The notes below the pieces were generated by a model. That model was not told where the DNA came from. It was given only the letters and a program-made list of their open reading frames with translations, and did no database searches. Positions 1 to 6,705 of a stretch of 6,986 bases of DNA are shown here, piece by piece. The position numbers were made by a program, and so were the translations under genes. Each line of letters begins with the position of its first letter. The first letter of the stretch is position 1. The stretch is from Paracoccaceae bacterium (GTDB lineage Bacteria; Pseudomonadota; Alphaproteobacteria; Rhodobacterales; Rhodobacteraceae), in the NCBI GenBank assembly GCA_026709725.1, contig JAPOSK010000265.1, forward strand, positions 1-6,986. Direction: 5' to 3'.

Positions 1-93
1 AGGCTTGGCAAGTACTTCGCTGGCGAGTTCGCTTCAGCCAAGGATGACATGGATGACATTGCGCAGGCCGCTGACAGGGTTGTCGTCGGCTGA
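1..93 (+). CDS. C-terminal end of a truncated gene, possibly a sugar ABC transporter substrate-binding protein
   Basis: The first frame is open from the window edge to a TGA at 91-93 and gives 30 residues. It contains the stretch KYFAGEFASAKDDMDDIAQA and ends in a short hydrophobic tail (DRVVVG). A segment of the form 'YFAGE..sAkdamd.iA.a' is typical of the last helices of extracellular solute-binding proteins of sugar ABC transporters. The gene lies upstream of, and in the same direction as, a sugar ABC ATPase gene, which agrees with that reading. Thirty residues are too few for a firm call; another transporter component or an enzyme remains possible. The 76-base gap to the next gene is compatible with one operon. 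Confidence 0.45.
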   Translation, partial: RLGKYFAGEFASAKDDMDDIAQAADRVVVG

Positions 94-114
94 CAATCGT
101 CGGAGGATACACAG

Positions 115-147
115 AACCGTGCGGCGGTGTCATGTCGGCGCGCGGTT
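115..147 (+). other. possible mRNA hairpin between the first gene end and the SDR gene
   Basis: AACCGTGC at 115-122 can pair with GCGCGGTT at 140-147: eight pairs, one of them G-U, around a 17-base loop. No T-run follows, so it does not look like an intrinsic terminator. If the upstream gene encodes a binding protein, a structure here could protect its mRNA or lower expression of downstream genes, as is known for many ABC operons. This is inference from a modest stem. Confidence 0.25.
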
Positions 148-169
148 GAAGGACTGAAAGGGAAGAATC

Positions 170-892
170 ATGAGCAAGCCGCTTGTGGCAATCACGGGTG
201 CAAGCTCGGGCATCGGTGCCGAGACGGCGCGGGCATTCGCCTCCGCCGGGCACCCGGTGCTCATGATGGCACAACGGCTTGAGAGAATGAAAGCCATGCG
301 GCTTCCTGATTCGATGTGCCGAAAGGTTGATGTCAGGGACCGGAATCAGATCAGGGGTGCCGTGGATGATGCTGAAAGGAAATACGGACCCGTTGACATG
401 ATGTTTGCCAATGCGGGGATTGCCCGGCTTGCCGATCTTGGAAGGCAACCTCCGGAAGAGTGGGATGAGATGATTGACATCAACACCAAGGGTGTCATGA
501 ATACTGTGCATGCTGTTCTGCATGGGATGATGGAGCGACAGTGCGGGACACTGGTCATGATGAGCTCCATCGCCGGCCGCAAGGTCTATCCTGATCACGC
601 AGTCTATTGCGGGACAAAGTTCTTTGTCCACGCAGTTTCGGAGTCAATCCGGGAGTTCCTGTCCGATTACAATGTGCGGGTTCTCGTTGTGTCACCCGGC
701 GTGATCGAGACCGAGGTTCTTTCGGGTGTTCTTGATCAAAAAACACTTGAAGCGTACAAAAAGAACAAAGCCGCAATGGGAGGTGGCATCGGAGCCGACA
801 TCGTCGGCAAACTCATTCTTGACGCCTATCAATTGCCGCAGAAAGCCCTCGTCCAGGAAATCTGTCTGACCCCCACACGCCAGAGGTATTGA
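170..892 (+). CDS. classical short-chain dehydrogenase/reductase (SDR), NAD(P)-dependent
   Basis: A 240-residue cytoplasmic oxidoreductase of the classical SDR family, full length (usual size about 250). Visible motifs: the cofactor-binding TGASSGIG at residues 9-16, NAG at 81-83, the structural/catalytic Asn at 105, catalytic Ser at 132 or 133, and the YxxxK pair Tyr146/Lys150 (YCGTK). SPGVIETEV at 175-183 is the usual post-beta-6 motif. The C-terminal EICLTPTRQ (230-238) resembles the YdfG-like serine/3-hydroxy acid dehydrogenase branch. Arg36 after the second strand may favour NADP(H), but this is tentative. The ATG is preceded by a good ribosome site (AGGGA, 159-163, six bases upstream). 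The gene stops nine bases before the ABC ATPase gene, so the two are almost certainly cotranscribed. In this setting it could oxidise an imported polyol or sugar, as the SDR sorbitol dehydrogenase does in smo-type operons; the substrate cannot be read from sequence. Confidence 0.93.
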   Translation: MSKPLVAITGASSGIGAETARAFASAGHPVLMMAQRLERMKAMRLPDSMCRKVDVRDRNQIRGAVDDAERKYGPVDMMFANAGIARLADLGRQPPEEWDEMIDINTKGVMNTVHAVLHGMMERQCGTLVMMSSIAGRKVYPDHAVYCGTKFFVHAVSESIREFLSDYNVRVLVVSPGVIETEVLSGVLDQKTLEAYKKNKAAMGGGIGADIVGKLILDAYQLPQKALVQEICLTPTRQRY

Positions 893-901
893 TCCGTCAT
901 C

Positions 902-1975
902 ATGACTGCAGTCGAGTTTCGCAATGTCGGGAAGTCATTCGGGTCGGTTGAGGTCCTGAAGGGATTGAATCTGGAAATTGCCGCGGGCGAGTTCATTGTC
1001 CTGCTTGGTGCGTCCGGTTGCGGCAAGACCACACTCCTGCGGATGACGGCCGGGCTGGAGACGATCAGCGAGGGCGAAATCGCGATCAATGGCACGGTTG
1101 TGAATGAGACTCATCCACGAGACCGGAACATTGCCATGGTCTTCCAGAATTACGCTCTCTACCCGACGATGAAGGTGCGGGATAACATTGGGTTCAGTCT
1201 GGAAGTGGCTCGTATGAAGCCGGATGCAATTCGCATGAAAGTCGAAGAGGCGGCCCGGACACTCAACATCACCGAACTTCTGGACAGGAAGCCGGCCGAA
1301 CTCTCCGGTGGGCAGCGCCAGCGCGTTGCAATGGGCAGAGCCATGGTCCGGGCTGCCGATGTTTTTCTTTTTGATGAGCCTCTCTCGAATCTTGATGCCA
1401 AACTGCGCGCCCATATGCGGGTTGAAATCCGTCAGTTGCATGACCGTCTCGGCGCGACAACGCTCTATGTGACCCACGACCAGATTGAGGCCATGACAAT
1501 GGCTGACCGGATCGTGCTGATGCATGATGGCAACATTGTCCAGGTTGGCTCGACCGATGATCTCTACGACAAACCCAACTGTCTGTACGCGGCAGAGTTC
1601 ATCGGGACACCTGCCATCAACTGCTTTGCCGGAACAATCGAGGTTCATGCGGAGGGTCCGCGATTTGTCGGTCTCGGGTCGCCGCTTCCCTTGCCCGCCG
1701 CCTGCAAAAGTCATGATGGCAGATCCGTGACCCTGGCAATCCGTCCGAATGAGATGGTCATTGATGATGATGGAGCCCTGCCGGGCACGATCGTCATCGT
1801 GGAGAAGACCGGGACCGACCTGCAGTTTCACATGCAGACCGCCGGAGGGACTGAATTTGTTGCTGTCGTCCCCCGGTCAACAGCGGGCAGGCGGGGGGAT
1901 GCTCTGTCATTCACGGTCGACCCGGATTCTGTTCATCTCTTTGATGGAGAGACCGGTGGGCGCCTGGTGACCTGA
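902..1975 (+). CDS. sugar ABC transporter ATP-binding protein, MalK/UgpC (CUT1) type
   Basis: A 357-residue cytoplasmic ATPase that would power a binding-protein-dependent importer of a carbohydrate or polyol. The nucleotide-binding domain is complete: Walker A GASGCGKT (36-43), Q-loop Gln82 in MVFQNYALYP, signature LSGGQ (134-138), Walker B VFLFDEP (154-160), D-loop SNLD (162-165) and switch His192. From about residue 240 comes the regulatory TOBE/OB region with a recognisable AIRPNEM segment (279-285). Single NBD plus C-terminal regulatory domain and the length are those of the MalK/UgpC/SmoK group, not the double-NBD RbsA/RhaT group; two copies would act as a homodimer under two permeases, which are not in the window. 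The ribosome site is poor: the nearest purine-rich stretch (AGAGG, 882-886) is about 15 bases from the ATG, so translation may depend on coupling to the SDR gene nine bases upstream. The substrate is not determinable from an ATPase. Confidence 0.97.
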   Translation: MTAVEFRNVGKSFGSVEVLKGLNLEIAAGEFIVLLGASGCGKTTLLRMTAGLETISEGEIAINGTVVNETHPRDRNIAMVFQNYALYPTMKVRDNIGFSLEVARMKPDAIRMKVEEAARTLNITELLDRKPAELSGGQRQRVAMGRAMVRAADVFLFDEPLSNLDAKLRAHMRVEIRQLHDRLGATTLYVTHDQIEAMTMADRIVLMHDGNIVQVGSTDDLYDKPNCLYAAEFIGTPAINCFAGTIEVHAEGPRFVGLGSPLPLPAACKSHDGRSVTLAIRPNEMVIDDDGALPGTIVIVEKTGTDLQFHMQTAGGTEFVAVVPRSTAGRRGDALSFTVDPDSVHLFDGETGGRLVT

Positions 1976-2003
1976 ACACGGCCGCTGCCTCTGGAACTGC
2001 AGG

Positions 2004-2015
2004 GCCGAATTCGGC
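2004..2015. repeat. 12-base perfect palindrome upstream of the fusion gene
   Basis: GCCGAATTCGGC is a perfect inverted repeat in the gap between the ATPase and the aldolase/dehydrogenase gene. A second GAATTC-centred palindrome lies upstream of the regulator gene (6766-6775), and I noticed no other GAATTC in the window. A symmetric site fits a dimeric DNA-binding protein, but a 12-base palindrome can also arise by chance, and no T-run marks it as a terminator. Confidence 0.3.
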
Positions 2016-2042
2016 ATCTGTGTTTGCCAGTGCAATATCGGG

Positions 2043-2069
2043 ATGTGAAATCGCGAAAATGTGAAATCG
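2043..2069 (+). repeat. two 11-base direct repeats ahead of the fusion gene
   Basis: ATGTGAAATCG occurs at 2043-2053 and again at 2059-2069, identical in all 11 bases (12 of 13 if extended by two), with a period of 16 bases. It lies 35 to 62 bases upstream of the chosen start at 2105, in the 129-base non-coding gap. It may be a pair of regulator half-sites or an element controlling the fusion gene separately from the transporter genes. The upstream TTG-initiated reading of this region would make it coding, but the ribosome site argues against that. The function is inference. Confidence 0.4.
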
Positions 2070-2087
2070 GGCTGCTTGCAGGCAGTC

Positions 2088-2100
2088 GGAGAGAGGAGAG
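2088..2100 (+). promoter_or_regulatory. ribosome binding site that fixes the start of the fusion gene
   Basis: A purine-rich GGAGAGAGGAGAG run places AGGAG (2094-2098) six bases before the ATG at 2105. This strong Shine-Dalgarno match supports that ATG over a TTG at 2024, which would add 27 residues with no family resemblance. The ATG at 2101 is in another frame. Confidence 0.8.
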
Positions 2101-2104
2101 ATGT

Positions 2105-4153
2105 ATGCGTTCACAGTGGAATCAGTCTGAACTGGACTCCCTGATAGCCACCTGTGCCGACAACGGGATCAGCGAGGATCTCGCAATCCGGACCTACACA
2201 ACCCGACTCCTGGGTCAGGATCCGGAACTGGTTCTCCATGGTGGCGGCAACACCTCGGTCAAGACAAGGATGACCGATGCCACCGGCATCACCCATGATG
2301 TCCTCTGTGTCAAGGGATCCGGGTGGGACATGGGAACCATTGAGCCGGCCGGCCTCCCGGCTGTTGAATTGCAGCCTCTGGCTGCCCTGGCCCGGCTTGA
2401 ATCCCTGAGCGATCATGATCTGGTCGCCGCCCAGCGTCGAATGCTCCTTGACCCGATGGCTCCCAACCCGTCCATTGAGGCTGTCCTGCACGCGATTTTG
2501 CCGTGCAAGCATGTCGACCATACGCATGCCAATGCAATCGTGTCCCTTACCAACCAGCCTGATGGTGAGGATCGAATCCGTGATCTGTTCCCGGAGACGA
2601 CGATTGTGCCCTATGTGTTCCCCGGTTTCCTGCTGGCAAAGGCTTGCCAGGACATTCTCGATTCTGTGGCCGGGGTCAGCAGCCTTGTTCTCCTGAACCA
2701 TGGGATTTTTACCTTCAACGATGACCCGCGCCAATCCTACGAGGACATGATTGCCATGTGCACCAAAGCCAAGGCCTGTCTTGATGGTGGCAATCCCCGG
2801 CCATTTGCTGCCAGGACACTCCCGGACATATCACCGCCCATTGCTGATTTTGCGCCGGTTTTGCGGGGGGCTCTTGCCCGGGAAACAGCGATCGAGGGGC
2901 GTCCGGATCGCTGGATTCTGCACCATCGGACATCGGATGAAATCCGTCATTTCGTCGATGGTCGGGAAATCGGCGATTATGCCACCCGCGGCAATGCCAC
3001 ACCGGATCACTCGATCCGCATCAAGCGCTTTGGCATGATCTCGCCGCCGCCCGGTGCCGGGACCCTTGCAGCCTATGCCGACAGTCTCAAGCGGGCAGTC
3101 AGGGATTATGCCGATGCCTACTGTGCCTACTTTGACCGCAACAATGCCCGTGTCGGTGGTGATCGCACATGTCTCGACCCGATACCGAGAGTTGTTTATG
3201 TCCCCGGTGTCGGATTGTTTGGGGTCGGGCGGACCGGGAAGGAGGCAAGGGTTGCTGCGGATGTTGCCGAGGCAACAGTCAATGTCATCACCCGGGCTGA
3301 GGGAATCGGCACATTCGAGGCACTGGGTGAGGAGGAACTGTTTGATATCGAGTACTGGTCGCTCGAGCAGGCAAAGATCGCAAAATCCGCCGAGAAGCCC
3401 CTCCACCGCCAGGTGGTTCTGGTCACCGGCGCAGCAAGCGGTCTTGGTCGGGAAGCCGCCAGGGTCTTTCTGGATGATGGCGCTGAAGTTGCCCTGCTCG
3501 ATGTCAATACCGCGGCGCTGGAGGAGACCGCGGCGGCGATTGGTGGAGCGGGGTTCGCCTGTGATGTCACTGATGAGGCGGCCGTTGAGCGTGCGATCCG
3601 TGCGGTCGTCGAGCGTTTTGGCGGGATTGACATTCTCATATCAAATGCCGGTGCTGCCCATCAGGGACGCCTCATTGATGTCGATGAGGAGGTTTTCCGG
3701 GCATCCCATGAACTGAACTTCTGGAGCCACCATTATGTTGCCAGAGCGTGCGTTGCCGTGATGGAGAAGCAGGGGACCGGGGGTGCACTGGTCTTCAATG
3801 TCAGCAAGCAGGCCCTCAACCCCGGTGCCGGACTTGGTCCCTATGGGACATCCAAGGCCGCCCTTCTTGCTCTGGTCAAACAGTATGCCATTGAGCATGG
3901 TGCCGCCGGGATCACATCAAACGCCGTCAACGCTGACCGCATCCGCACCAATCTGCTGACTGATGATTTCGTCAGGGAACGGGCCGCTGCCCGCGGGATT
4001 TCTCCCGAAGAGTACATGCGGGGCAATCTTGTCAGACGCGAGGTCCTTGCCCGGGATGTCGCTGAGGCATTTCTTCACCTTGCCAAGGCCCGCAAAACCA
4101 GCGGCGCGGTTCTGACCGTTGATGGTGGAAACGTCGCAGCGATGGTGCGGTAG
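2105..4153 (+). CDS. bifunctional class II aldolase / short-chain dehydrogenase fusion (RhaD-type)
   Basis: A 682-residue cytoplasmic fusion enzyme. Residues about 25-420 form a class II aldolase/adducin domain: GGGNTS (46-51) for the substrate phosphate, Glu125 in NPSIEAVLH as likely catalytic acid/base, and likely zinc ligands His139, His141 (DHTHAN) and His199 (LLNHG). Residues about 435-682 form a classical SDR: TGAASGLG (441-448), NAG (514-516), Asn538, Ser567, Tyr580 and Lys584 (YGTSK), with NADRIRTNLL (609-618) replacing the usual PG motif. Order and length match the family of bifunctional rhamnulose-1-phosphate aldolase/dehydrogenases (Rhizobium RhaD, Bacillus YuxG; about 690 residues). 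Such enzymes split a ketose-1-phosphate into dihydroxyacetone phosphate and an aldehyde, lactaldehyde for rhamnulose-1-phosphate, and the SDR half is thought to convert the aldehyde. All key residues of both halves are present. The start is fixed by the ribosome site at 2088-2100. It is 129 bases after the ATPase gene and 43 bases from the convergent kinase gene. The sugar is uncertain because no rhamnose isomerase or mutarotase is nearby. Confidence 0.95.
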   Translation: MRSQWNQSELDSLIATCADNGISEDLAIRTYTTRLLGQDPELVLHGGGNTSVKTRMTDATGITHDVLCVKGSGWDMGTIEPAGLPAVELQPLAALARLESLSDHDLVAAQRRMLLDPMAPNPSIEAVLHAILPCKHVDHTHANAIVSLTNQPDGEDRIRDLFPETTIVPYVFPGFLLAKACQDILDSVAGVSSLVLLNHGIFTFNDDPRQSYEDMIAMCTKAKACLDGGNPRPFAARTLPDISPPIADFAPVLRGALARETAIEGRPDRWILHHRTSDEIRHFVDGREIGDYATRGNATPDHSIRIKRFGMISPPPGAGTLAAYADSLKRAVRDYADAYCAYFDRNNARVGGDRTCLDPIPRVVYVPGVGLFGVGRTGKEARVAADVAEATVNVITRAEGIGTFEALGEEELFDIEYWSLEQAKIAKSAEKPLHRQVVLVTGAASGLGREAARVFLDDGAEVALLDVNTAALEETAAAIGGAGFACDVTDEAAVERAIRAVVERFGGIDILISNAGAAHQGRLIDVDEEVFRASHELNFWSHHYVARACVAVMEKQGTGGALVFNVSKQALNPGAGLGPYGTSKAALLALVKQYAIEHGAAGITSNAVNADRIRTNLLTDDFVRERAAARGISPEEYMRGNLVRREVLARDVAEAFLHLAKARKTSGAVLTVDGGNVAAMVR

Positions 4154-4196
4154 ATGCACGCTGATTCAGTGATTCCTCACCCCGATGTGTGGGCAC

Positions 4197-5687
4197 TCAC
4201 GCGGCGGAAGCGGGGCTGCCTGTGACAAGGGAGCGATTGAGCTGATCCTGTCGGTCCAGCAGTTTTTTCCAGTCATCCCGGTGTTGCGGGTTGGGCAGAA
4301 CGGCATCTCCCATCCGCGACATCGCTTCAGCGGCGGTATCGAAATCCGGGTACCATCCGATCCCCTTGGCGGCGGTGATTGCTGCTCCGAGGGAGGAGGC
4401 TTCAAGGGAGTGGCTGACAAAGAGTGGCAGCCCGGTGGCATCAGCAATCATGGACCGCCAGAGTAATGAGTTGGCACCGCCGCCGACGGCAACGATGCGA
4501 TCAATCGGGACACCGCTGCGTGTCATGGCCAGAACTGTGCGGGCCACTTCTCCAGTCAGTGATTCCAGCACGGCCCGATAGACATGTCCGGTCTCGTGGG
4601 TTGAACGCATGCCCATGATTGCCGCCGATGCATCCATGGTCCAGTGCGGGTTCATGCACCCGGAAAGATACGGGCTGACTGTGACGCCTGCTGCTCCGAC
4701 CGGCAGGCTGGTCGCCTGCCGCTCAAGCCTCGCAAAGATATCGGCGTCTGGTGTGGCATTGACAAATGTCCTGATGAACCAGTCAATCAGGAACGTTCCG
4801 GCCCGCAGAACGCCTTCATAGAAATAACCGTGTCCTGTTGGCGACGTCATGGTGCGCCAATCAAGGGAGATCACCGGATCAGCCCCCCAGGCACCGGTAA
4901 TCAGGGCGGTGCCAAGATTGAGATAGGCACGACCCGAGCGCATGGCATTGATTCCCAGACCGGCACACTGGCCATCACCACCGGCAGCAATAACCGGCAC
5001 TCCTGCCGGGAGACCCGTTGCCCGCGCCGCAGCCTCACTGACTGCTCCCACTGTGCTTCCAGGAGCATAGGGTGTCGGAAACTGATCGATGGACAGATCC
5101 AGTGCTGCGAGAATTGCATCGGACCAGGTGAGTGAATGGATGTCAAAGGTTCCCATGGGGTCTGCACTTGTCCAGCTTGCAGCCGGATGGCCCGTGAAGC
5201 GGCCGGTAAGGTAGCTGTGCACATCGACAAACAGGTCTGTTGCGACCAGTGATTCGGGTTCATGCTGCGTGAGCCAGTGCAGCCGGTAGACGACCGGTGT
5301 CAGGTCAACAGGCTTGCCGGAGATCCGGTGCAGTTCCGGACCACCAAAACTGCTGGAAAACGCGGCGACGGAGTCAAGGGCCCGTTCATCGAGCCAGACG
5401 ATGGACGGGCGAACCGTCTCCCCCCCGGTGCCCAGGAAACCGATTGTTTCGCGTTGATTGGAAATCGCGAGCGCTTCCGCCTTTGCCATATCGACATGCT
5501 GACCGAGATCGAGAAGCGCCTGTCTGCAGGCATGCCACCAGTCATCCGGCTCCTGCTCAAAATGACAGGCTGCGGTCTGTGTCATCGGGATGTCAGCCCG
5601 GCCCTCACCAAGCGCTTGTCCATCGGGGTCCCAGGCAATGGCCTTGGTGGACTGTGTCGAACTGTCGATGCCGATAACGAATTTCAT
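4197..5687 (-). CDS. FGGY-family carbohydrate kinase (xylulokinase-like)
   Basis: A 496-residue cytoplasmic sugar kinase that would transfer phosphate from ATP to a ketose or polyol. The N-terminal FGGY domain starts with IGIDSSTQSTKA (5-16), the phosphate-binding loop. SNQRETIGF (76-84) and RPSIVWLDERA (93-103) form the substrate-binding region. Likely catalytic base is Asp238 in AAGGDGQCAG; the C-terminal domain follows with NLGTA (257-261), the adenosine motif VGGGANSLLWR (401-411) and an EASSLGAA helix start (429-436). Length is typical (about 480-530). The overall pattern is XylB-like, but NQRET is more like glycerol kinase, so substrate transfer by homology is unsafe; ribulose, fuculose, rhamnulose and erythritol kinases are in the same family. 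Its start is 13 bases after the regulator's stop, with only a weak ribosome site (GCGGGTG), suggesting cotranscription and coupling. It probably supplies the phosphorylated substrate for the convergent aldolase. Confidence 0.94.
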   Translation of the reverse strand: MKFVIGIDSSTQSTKAIAWDPDGQALGEGRADIPMTQTAACHFEQEPDDWWHACRQALLDLGQHVDMAKAEALAISNQRETIGFLGTGGETVRPSIVWLDERALDSVAAFSSSFGGPELHRISGKPVDLTPVVYRLHWLTQHEPESLVATDLFVDVHSYLTGRFTGHPAASWTSADPMGTFDIHSLTWSDAILAALDLSIDQFPTPYAPGSTVGAVSEAAARATGLPAGVPVIAAGGDGQCAGLGINAMRSGRAYLNLGTALITGAWGADPVISLDWRTMTSPTGHGYFYEGVLRAGTFLIDWFIRTFVNATPDADIFARLERQATSLPVGAAGVTVSPYLSGCMNPHWTMDASAAIMGMRSTHETGHVYRAVLESLTGEVARTVLAMTRSGVPIDRIVAVGGGANSLLWRSMIADATGLPLFVSHSLEASSLGAAITAAKGIGWYPDFDTAAEAMSRMGDAVLPNPQHRDDWKKLLDRQDQLNRSLVTGSPASAA

Positions 5688-5700
5688 GACACCCGCATGT

Positions 5701-6639
5701 TTACCTGTCGAGAAGTGCTGTTGCCAGCGATGTGTCGACGACCAGATGTGTCAGGATTCCACCCGTCGCTGCCGCACGCACGGCATCGGATTTGATGGTA
5801 CCGCCACCGATACCGATCCGGTTGGGGATCAACCGGACCCTATCCAGCGCAATGGCCATCGTCCGGTCGATGAGCGGTCCTGGAACCTCATCCCCCCTGG
5901 CGTCGATGAATCGGCCGAAGACAATCCCCCGGGCACCCGCAGCAAGATAATGATCACAAATGGTCTGATTCAGATCGGCCGGGCGCAGAAGGTCGATCGC
6001 TGCCGTCAGTTCACCAATCCCGAATACAAGGAGATGACATTTTGCCATGAGAGAAAAATGCTCGGAAATCAGGGGCTCCGAGGAGAGGGCACGGGCCAGT
6101 TCCGGTGTCGACAGATAGGCCGGTGCATGGAGTGCGCGGCAGCGGGCAGTCAGACAGCCGGCCAGTTCTGCCGCGCAGCCGGCCGGTGTGTCAAAAACCC
6201 CAAGCATCGGACTTCCTGCAACTTCAATGACGGTTGAGTCCGGATGTGTCACAGGGGGCATGTTCCGGACCAGCGCGCCGACTGTTCGCCCGGAAGAAAT
6301 CCCCAGAATCGCACCATCATCAATGCACCGGGTCACGACACGGGCTCCGGCGCGGCCAACAGCATGTCGAATGGCGTCCGCGTTCTCCATTGCAGGCACA
6401 ACATGAGCCCCCTTGAGATTGAATGCGGCACGCAGGCGGGCGGCAAGTTCCTGTTCCTGCAGAAGATCAGGGTCAACCCGGGTGGTCACCAGACCCCGTT
6501 TACGCCCCTCCTTGAGGTATTTGGCAACTGTTTGGCGACTGGTTCCGAGGAGTGAGGCGATTTCGTCCTGGGTGCACTCCTGAACATAATACAGCCAGAT
6601 GGCTGCATGCATGGGATTGCCGGCAAAATCCTTGGCCAT
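5701..6639 (-). CDS. SorC-family sugar-binding transcriptional regulator
   Basis: A 312-residue DNA-binding regulator of the SorC/DeoR type (usual length about 310-330). The N-terminal helix-turn-helix covers about residues 15-50: the Trp-Leu-Tyr-Tyr segment (15-18), TQDEIASLLGTSRQTVAKYL (23-42), then RKRGLV. Residues about 60-312 are the effector domain related to sugar-phosphate isomerases: GISSGRTV (113-120), the GARGIVFGRFIDARG segment (235-249), IGIGGG (275-280) and a C-terminal VVDTSLATALL (300-310). Family members such as SmoC, EryD, LsrR and SorC control polyol, sugar or autoinducer-2 genes and bind phosphorylated sugars. An in-frame ATG-GAG-TGA just upstream excludes a longer protein from that ATG; no clear Shine-Dalgarno precedes the chosen start. 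It is first in a two-gene unit with the kinase and likely controls both this unit and the convergent one. Whether it represses or activates cannot be read here. Confidence 0.95.
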   Translation of the reverse strand: MAKDFAGNPMHAAIWLYYVQECTQDEIASLLGTSRQTVAKYLKEGRKRGLVTTRVDPDLLQEQELAARLRAAFNLKGAHVVPAMENADAIRHAVGRAGARVVTRCIDDGAILGISSGRTVGALVRNMPPVTHPDSTVIEVAGSPMLGVFDTPAGCAAELAGCLTARCRALHAPAYLSTPELARALSSEPLISEHFSLMAKCHLLVFGIGELTAAIDLLRPADLNQTICDHYLAAGARGIVFGRFIDARGDEVPGPLIDRTMAIALDRVRLIPNRIGIGGGTIKSDAVRAAATGGILTHLVVDTSLATALLDR

Positions 6640-6705
6640 ACCGCTTGTCCGTCACTCCATTTTCCGGATCGGTCTGCTGTGGCATGACCACAACAGAGTC
6701 TTGAC

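Noticed and set aside
935..1831. A 298-codon open frame antisense to the ABC ATPase gene
   Set aside because: It lies wholly within the ATPase gene, which has every expected motif; the antisense product shows no domain and is rich in His, Asn and Gln as usual for shadow frames.
2024..2104. Longer version of the fusion protein from TTG at 2024
   Set aside because: The extra 27 residues resemble no family member, and a strong Shine-Dalgarno sits correctly before the ATG at 2105.
2111..2734. A 207-codon open frame antisense to the aldolase domain
   Set aside because: Fully covered by a well-supported gene on the other strand, with no recognisable motif and no separate ribosome site.
2105..4153. 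Naming the fusion rhaD and the locus an L-rhamnose operon
   Set aside because: The family match is good, but no isomerase, mutarotase or RhaT-type ATPase is visible, so the substrate is not established.
4644..5135. Plus-strand open frame inside the kinase gene
   Set aside because: Rich in Cys, Arg and His with no motif; the minus-strand kinase explains the sequence.
4197..6639. Kinase and regulator as an AI-2 (LsrK/LsrR) pair
   Set aside because: LsrK is an FGGY kinase and LsrR a SorC-type regulator, but the transporter ATPase here is MalK-like rather than LsrA-like, and no other lsr gene is visible.
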